Positions 59,157 through 64,000 of a stretch of DNA of 64,000 bases are shown here, in pieces. The notes under the pieces are model-generated. The model did no database searches. It saw only the letters and a program-made list of their open reading frames with translations, and was not told the DNA's origin. Within the stretch, counting starts at the first letter, position 1, and the number at the start of each line of letters is the position of its first letter. Made by a program: the position numbers and the translations under genes. This DNA is from Sinorhizobium fredii (GTDB taxonomy: Bacteria; Pseudomonadota; Alphaproteobacteria; Rhizobiales; Rhizobiaceae): NCBI RefSeq assembly GCF_002944405.1, contig NZ_CP024307.1:516501-580500 (forward strand), written 5' to 3'.

Positions 59157-60572
59157 CTAGCGCGCCGAGAGCGCCTTCAGCATCTGATCGATATCGACCC
59201 CGCCGAGGCCGAAATTCCGTTGGATGAGATCGTTCAGCCGCTCGGCCGTCAGCGCTACAGTGCGGCGGATCTGCTCCTCCGAATGCTCGCTGGTGATGAA
59301 GAAGCGCAGCCGCGCCATGCCCTCCGGAACGGCGGGATGGATGATCGGCAGCACGTTGACGCCGGCGGCGAGCAGATCGTTCGAGAGCTGTACCGCCCTG
59401 AGCGAATCGCCGACGATCACCGGCACGACCGAGTAACCGCCGCTCAAGCCCGTATCGAGACCGGCCTCCTTGGCGAGTTTCAGGAACAGGGCGCCGTTGC
59501 GCCTCAGTGCTGCGGTACGCTCCGGCTCCCCTTCGAGCACATCGAGGCTCGCCACGGCCGATGCGCCGAGAACGGGCGCCAGGCCGACGCTGTAGACGAA
59601 CCCGCCGGCCGACGCCTTGAGGACGGCCGCCAGTGCCGCGCTGCCGGCGATATAGCCGCCGCAGCTCGACGTGGTCTTCGACAGGGTTCCCATCCAAATG
59701 TCGACCTCGTGCGGATCGACTCCGAAATGTTCGGCGAGACCCTTGCCCCGCCGACCCAGGACGCCAAGCGAGTGGGCCTCATCCACCATCAGCCAGAAGC
59801 CGAATTCCGCCTTGAGCTTCAGAAGTGCAGGCAAGTTGGCGACATCGCCGTCCATCGAATAGATGCCTTCGACGATCACCATGACATGGCGATAGTCGCC
59901 GGAAACGGTGCGCAGCACATGTTCGAGGTCGGCCGTATCATTGTGCTTGAACAGGCGGCGCGCGGCGCCTGAAAGCTTAATGCCGGCAAGAGCGCTGTTA
60001 TGGATGAATTCGTCATGGATGACGAGGTCCTGCGGCCCCAGCAGACAGCCTATGGCAGCCACATTGGTGAGATAGCCGCTGACAAAACAGACGGCCGCCT
60101 CGACGCCGTAGAAGCGCGCGATCCGCTCCTCAAGCTCGACATGCACCGGTCGTTCACCTGCCACGAGCCTGCTCGCCGACGCCGAAATTCCAAAGGTTTC
60201 GATCGTCTCGCGCGCCTTGTCGAGCACGTGGGCGTGTTTGTTGAGCCCGAGATAATCGTAGGACGCGAAGTTGATGAGCTTGCGGCCGTCGATCACGGTC
60301 GTCGCGCCGGCGGCCGTCTGGTGCGCCCGATAGAACGGATTGCCGATGCCGAGCTGCTCGCTCGCGAACTTCTGCGCCTGCACCTGCTTAAATTCCGGCA
60401 GGTCTTCGAAGCGCGCCTGGTGGCGGCGCGGGGCAGGCGGCAACTCCCGCTCCGAGCGCGCCATGCGGTTGCGCTCGGAGGATTGATGAGTGTTCCTCAT
60501 CCTGTCCAGCAGGTTCTCCTTCAGGCTGCTGTTCATTTTGGAGAAGGTCTGGCCGTTTCCGTCCTTGCTCAT
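59157..60572 (-). CDS. rkpG: RkpG, alpha-oxoamine synthase-type acyltransferase
   Basis: A 471-residue PLP enzyme of the KBL/SPT/BioF family. It has ISASASRLVAGERPVHVELEERIARFYG, GYLTNVAAIGCLLG, the PLP-binding DEAHSLGVLGRRG and the lysine motif MGTLSKTTSSCGGYIAG. It would condense an acyl-CoA or acyl-ACP with an amino acid. The N-terminal 70 residues are an extra basic segment. ATG 60572 overlaps the rkpA stop by four bases (ATGA), coupling it to the acyl synthase. Together they may build a lipid anchor or modifier for the K-antigen. Confidence 0.92.
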   Translation of the reverse strand: MSKDGNGQTFSKMNSSLKENLLDRMRNTHQSSERNRMARSERELPPAPRRHQARFEDLPEFKQVQAQKFASEQLGIGNPFYRAHQTAAGATTVIDGRKLINFASYDYLGLNKHAHVLDKARETIETFGISASASRLVAGERPVHVELEERIARFYGVEAAVCFVSGYLTNVAAIGCLLGPQDLVIHDEFIHNSALAGIKLSGAARRLFKHNDTADLEHVLRTVSGDYRHVMVIVEGIYSMDGDVANLPALLKLKAEFGFWLMVDEAHSLGVLGRRGKGLAEHFGVDPHEVDIWMGTLSKTTSSCGGYIAGSAALAAVLKASAGGFVYSVGLAPVLGASAVASLDVLEGEPERTAALRRNGALFLKLAKEAGLDTGLSGGYSVVPVIVGDSLRAVQLSNDLLAAGVNVLPIIHPAVPEGMARLRFFITSEHSEEQIRRTVALTAERLNDLIQRNFGLGGVDIDQMLKALSAR

Positions 60573-63500
60573 TGGCTCAGTGCTTTTTCCTTGACTGCTC
60601 CGATATGGCGTTGCGTCAGTTCGGTGACGAGCTTGTCGTCGGCCGGTTCTGCATCGCCGCTCTGATCGCGCTTGCTGACCTTTTCATACAGCTTGCGGGC
60701 CACGTCGCCGACGGTCGTGTTGTCGGCAACGCCGCTGAGCGGCATGTCGAAGCCGGTATTCTGCTGGAAGCTGATGCCGAGCTCGACCGCCATCAGGCTG
60801 TCGAGACCGATTTCCTTCAGGATCTTGCCGCGCGTCACCGTATCCTTGGCGACACGGAGAATGGCGGCGATCTCGCCGGCCACCAGATCGAACAGGATAT
60901 CCTCGGCCTCCTGCGGCGACTTGCCCTCGATCATCGCCACCAGGTCCATCTTAGTACCCTCGGTGCCGGAGGCGTGCTGGTCGGCGCTGCGCAGGATCAC
61001 CTCGAAGAGGGCGTTCTTGGCAACCGGCAAGTTGCGTGCCGCCGCCCAGTCGATCTCGGAGATCATCACCACGGCGGCATCGACGCTGCCCGGATCGGCG
61101 GCGATATGGCTTTCGACCATGTCGAGTGCCATCTGCGCCTTGAGCGCCGTCTTGCCGATGCGCTTGGAAAGAAGGTCGTTCACGTCGGCGTTCTGCGTCA
61201 GGTAACCCGCGTCGGCGATGGCGCCGAAGCCGACGGCCAGGCCGGCCAGCCCCTCGGCGCGCCGTGCGCGGGCGAGGCCCTCGAGATAGCCGTTGGCCGC
61301 GACGTAGTTCGCCTGGCCCGGATTGCCGACGAGGGTGGTCGCGGAGGAGAACAGGATGAAGTTGTCGAGCCGATCCTTCCGCGTCAGGCGGTCGAGCATC
61401 GCCGCGCCCTTCGCCTTCACCTCGATGACCGGTCGGTTTCGCTCGCGGTTGAGATTGCTGATCAACGCATCGTCGAGCACCATTGCCGCGTGCACGATCG
61501 AGCGCAGCGGCGCCTGCGCCCGAAGGTTCGCGAGGAGCGCTTCGACGGCAGCGGCGTCGGTTACGTCGCAGGCGTGGAGCGATGCCGTCACGCCGGCCTT
61601 TTTCCAGCGGTCGACCATCGCGCTCGTGGCGGCATCCGGCTGGCCGCGGCGTGAACAGAGGGCGATGTGGCGGGCGCCCTTCTCGACAAGCCAATTGGCG
61701 GCGACAAGGCCGAAGCCGCCGATGCCGCCGACGACCAGATGCATGCCGTCAGGATCGACCTTCATGCCGCGACGCGGCTTGGCGGCGATCTCGTGCTTGC
61801 CGGCGACCGGCGGCAGTACGACGATCTTGCCGATATGGCCGGCGTTCTGCATTAGCCGGAAGGCATTGCCGATCTCGTCGAAATCGAAGGCGCGATAGGG
61901 AAGCGGCGTCAGCCGGCCCTCGTCGAACAGCGAACCGATCTCCATGAAGATGCGCTTGGTCAGCTCCGGCTGGTTGACGAGGAGCTGGTCGGCGTCGATG
62001 CCGAAATAGCTGACATTGCGGCGGAACGGCCTGAGACCGATCTTGCTGTCCGCGTAATAGTCGCGCTTGCCGAGTTCCAAGAACCGCCCGAACGGTTTGA
62101 CGAGGGCGAGACTCTGCTCCATCGCCTCGGCGAAGAGCGAGTTGAGGACAAGGTCCACCCCTTCGCCGCCGGTCACGGCGCGAACGTCATTGACGAAGCC
62201 GAGCGTCCGGGAATCGAAGACGTGGTCGGCCCCCAGCATCGTCAGGAACCGCCGCTTCTCGCGGGTTCCGGCTGTTGCGATGACCGTGGCGCCCTTCAGC
62301 TTGGCAACCTGGAGTGCGGCAAGACCGACCCCGCCGGCAGCGCCGTGAATGAGGATCGTCTCGCCCGCCCGAATCCGGCCGAGCTCGACCATCGCATAAT
62401 AGGCGGTGAGGAAGGCAACCGGCAGGGTGGCGGCGGCCACCGGGCTGATCGTCTGCGGCAGCTTGGCGACGCCCGCCCGAGAGACAACGGCATGCGTCGA
62501 GAAGGCGGCTGAGGCGATCGCCATCACCGCATCGCCGACGGCGAGATCGTCGACGCCCTCGCCCACTTCGAGCACATGGCCGGAAAGTTCCATGCCGATC
62601 GTCGCGCCGGCAAAGCCGTCTTCGAGCGCCTCTTCCGGCAGCAGGCCCATGGCCCACATGACGTCGCGGAAGTTAAGCCCCGTGGCGGCGACGGAGACGA
62701 CGATCTCACCCGGTCCGGCCCTAGGCACGTCGGTTTCTTCCCAGGCGATGCTGCTGACCTGGGAGCTGACGCGCTGGCGAATGGTCGCAGCCGGGAAAGC
62801 GCTGGTCTTGCCTTCGGTCTTGACTGCCGGACCGGCGACGGCCCGGATTTCCGAAATCAGTCCCGCTGCCCGATCGAGCAGCCATTCGCGGTTGGAGCCT
62901 TCAATGGTGAGCAGCGGCAGCGCCGAGGCAAGCAACTCCTCGCGGGTTACTCCGGAATGTTCGGAGAGGTCGAGCGCGTGAACGTCGAGGAACTCATACT
63001 CGTTCTGCAGCACGCGGACGAATGTCCACAGTCCCGAATTGACGCCCGAGCTTGCCGTCTGAGCCACCGGAGCGCCGCCCGGCGCCACCAGCACGAGGCG
63101 GGGACGCCCGGCGCCGGTCGGCTCCACGTTCGCGAGGCGCTGCTTCAGCGCTTCGGCAAAGGCGCTAAGCGCCAGCACCTGCGTCTGCAGCAAGTCGGAG
63201 TCGGCGTCGCCGGCGGGATCTGCCGTTGCAGAGACGAAAACCGCGCGGACCGGCTTTTCGCCGAGCCTGTCGAGCGCTGCCCCGAGCACGACGACGTCGG
63301 CAGCCATGTCGCCCGACACGACGACCGGAATGGCCTCGGCAGGACCGGAGCCGCGCGGTGCGTCTTTTTCGATCAGCAGATAGGGACCAACGCCAGACTC
63401 CCTTGCCATCGGCCTCGCTGTCGCGGTGCAGCGCGCCTCGATCAGGATTATATTGCCGTGCGGGCATTCGCGATCGCCGACGCTGACATCGTCAAGTTCG

Positions 63501-64000
63501 AGATCGGCCAGACATTTCTGCCAATGCGATACCGCGGCGAGCCTGCCGATCGGGAACTCCGCCGTCTGGCTGCGTTCGAACCAGCCGTCGGAGAGGCCGA
63601 GCGCAAAATCGCCGAAGATCGACGGAGCACTGACGGCGGCAACCAGCGCGCCGCTTTCCCGCAGCATCGAACGAAGCGCGGTGCGGACATCGGCTTCCTC
63701 TTCGATCAATCGATAAAGGTTGTCCGAAGCGCTGACGGCGAGATCGAAGGGTCCGATCCCGGCGAATTCGCTCTTCTTCAGAATGCGCACATGCGCGTCT
63801 TCCTCGAAAGCGATCTCGAGATTGCGTTGCGCATTGTCCCGCGGCTCGAGGACCGACAGGGTCGTTCCATGCCGTGCCGCCAGATCGGCCAAGCGCCGCG
63901 TGAAGCCGGCGGAGACGCTGCCGAACTCGACGATCCGCAGGCGCGCGCCGCCAACCTGTGCGGCGAGGGCGCGCTCGACCATGCCGAGGACCTGATCCAT
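60569..64000 (-). CDS. rkpA: RkpA fatty acid/polyketide synthase, C-terminal part (runs off the window)
   Basis: A reading frame open at the window edge, 1143 residues present. The order in this part is a methyltransferase-like segment (about 1-205: VEFGSVSAGFTRRLADLAARHG, FDLAVSASDNLYRLIEEE), a linker, an enoyl reductase (about 400-735: ETILIHGAAGGVGLAALQVAKLKGATVIAT, GMELSGHVLEVG), a ketoreductase (about 755-930: VVGGIGGFGLVAANWLVEKGARHIALCSRRGQPD, FSSATTLVGNPGQANYVAANGYLE) and an acyl carrier domain with LKEIGLDSLMAVELGI. The first ATG at the edge is internal. In S. meliloti rkpA codes for one large type I synthase; the N-terminal ketosynthase part is outside. Confidence 0.93.
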   Translation of the reverse strand: MDQVLGMVERALAAQVGGARLRIVEFGSVSAGFTRRLADLAARHGTTLSVLEPRDNAQRNLEIAFEEDAHVRILKKSEFAGIGPFDLAVSASDNLYRLIEEEADVRTALRSMLRESGALVAAVSAPSIFGDFALGLSDGWFERSQTAEFPIGRLAAVSHWQKCLADLELDDVSVGDRECPHGNIILIEARCTATARPMARESGVGPYLLIEKDAPRGSGPAEAIPVVVSGDMAADVVVLGAALDRLGEKPVRAVFVSATADPAGDADSDLLQTQVLALSAFAEALKQRLANVEPTGAGRPRLVLVAPGGAPVAQTASSGVNSGLWTFVRVLQNEYEFLDVHALDLSEHSGVTREELLASALPLLTIEGSNREWLLDRAAGLISEIRAVAGPAVKTEGKTSAFPAATIRQRVSSQVSSIAWEETDVPRAGPGEIVVSVAATGLNFRDVMWAMGLLPEEALEDGFAGATIGMELSGHVLEVGEGVDDLAVGDAVMAIASAAFSTHAVVSRAGVAKLPQTISPVAAATLPVAFLTAYYAMVELGRIRAGETILIHGAAGGVGLAALQVAKLKGATVIATAGTREKRRFLTMLGADHVFDSRTLGFVNDVRAVTGGEGVDLVLNSLFAEAMEQSLALVKPFGRFLELGKRDYYADSKIGLRPFRRNVSYFGIDADQLLVNQPELTKRIFMEIGSLFDEGRLTPLPYRAFDFDEIGNAFRLMQNAGHIGKIVVLPPVAGKHEIAAKPRRGMKVDPDGMHLVVGGIGGFGLVAANWLVEKGARHIALCSRRGQPDAATSAMVDRWKKAGVTASLHACDVTDAAAVEALLANLRAQAPLRSIVHAAMVLDDALISNLNRERNRPVIEVKAKGAAMLDRLTRKDRLDNFILFSSATTLVGNPGQANYVAANGYLEGLARARRAEGLAGLAVGFGAIADAGYLTQNADVNDLLSKRIGKTALKAQMALDMVESHIAADPGSVDAAVVMISEIDWAAARNLPVAKNALFEVILRSADQHASGTEGTKMDLVAMIEGKSPQEAEDILFDLVAGEIAAILRVAKDTVTRGKILKEIGLDSLMAVELGISFQQNTGFDMPLSGVADNTTVGDVARKLYEKVSKRDQSGDAEPADDKLVTELTQRHIGAVKEKALSQ

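Overview
The window looks like chromosomal DNA of an alphaproteobacterium of the Sinorhizobium/Ensifer group. Base composition is GC-rich throughout, and the PodJ polarity factor, a SAM-II riboswitch in front of metZ and the rkp-1 gene order (rkpA-G-H-I-J with kpsF) all fit that group. The gene order metZ-dcd ... fadB-fadA-acyl-CoA dehydrogenase-podJ resembles the Sinorhizobium meliloti chromosome from memory; that placement is inference. I see no insertion sequence, prophage, CRISPR array or rRNA. The only RNA genes or elements are one tRNA-Gly(CCC) and the riboswitch.

Layout. 1-3 kb: end of a CDP-alcohol phosphatidyltransferase gene, metZ behind a SAM-II riboswitch plus terminator, a double-domain dCTP deaminase and tRNA-Gly. 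3-9.3 kb: accessory housekeeping genes (periplasmic amino-acid-binding-like protein, sterol-desaturase-like enzyme, TerB, degenerate SNase-like protein, S24 repressor, HxlR regulator divergent from an AHSA1 protein, LysE exporter). 9.4-14.9 kb: beta-oxidation operon (acyl-CoA dehydrogenase, fadA, fadB) with a strong palindromic operator. 15.2-18.9 kb: podJ. 19.2-32 kb: TSUP transporter pair, Lrp-like small regulator, DNA repair genes pdeM and the Lhr-like helicase, YitT, methyltransferase, CAP lipoprotein, MATE pump, pyrD, and a NarL-type regulator facing a symporter-fused hybrid histidine kinase. 35.8-41.8 kb: mscL, an aminotransferase, galE, chorismate mutase and a cyanide-insensitive bd oxidase operon (cioAB plus a 35-residue third subunit).

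42-50.1 kb holds the most coherent catabolic unit. A polar amino acid ABC transporter with an M20 amidohydrolase is transcribed leftward. A TetR/BetI-like regulator followed by an AruH-like aminotransferase and an AruI-like thiamine-diphosphate decarboxylase is transcribed rightward from the same intergenic region. Together they read as uptake and transamination/decarboxylation of arginine or a related guanidino or basic amino acid. 50.8-53.3 kb: fused secDF with a clear terminator.

54.3-64 kb: K-antigen (KPS) locus. kpsF supplies arabinose-5-phosphate for Kdo. On the opposite strand rkpA (multidomain fatty acid/polyketide synthase, cut by the window edge), rkpG, rkpH, rkpI and rkpJ form a tightly packed operon for making and exporting capsular polysaccharide. 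Palindromic intergenic repeats typical of rhizobia occur at about 8.9, 21.2, 21.5, 22.4 and 31.9 kb.
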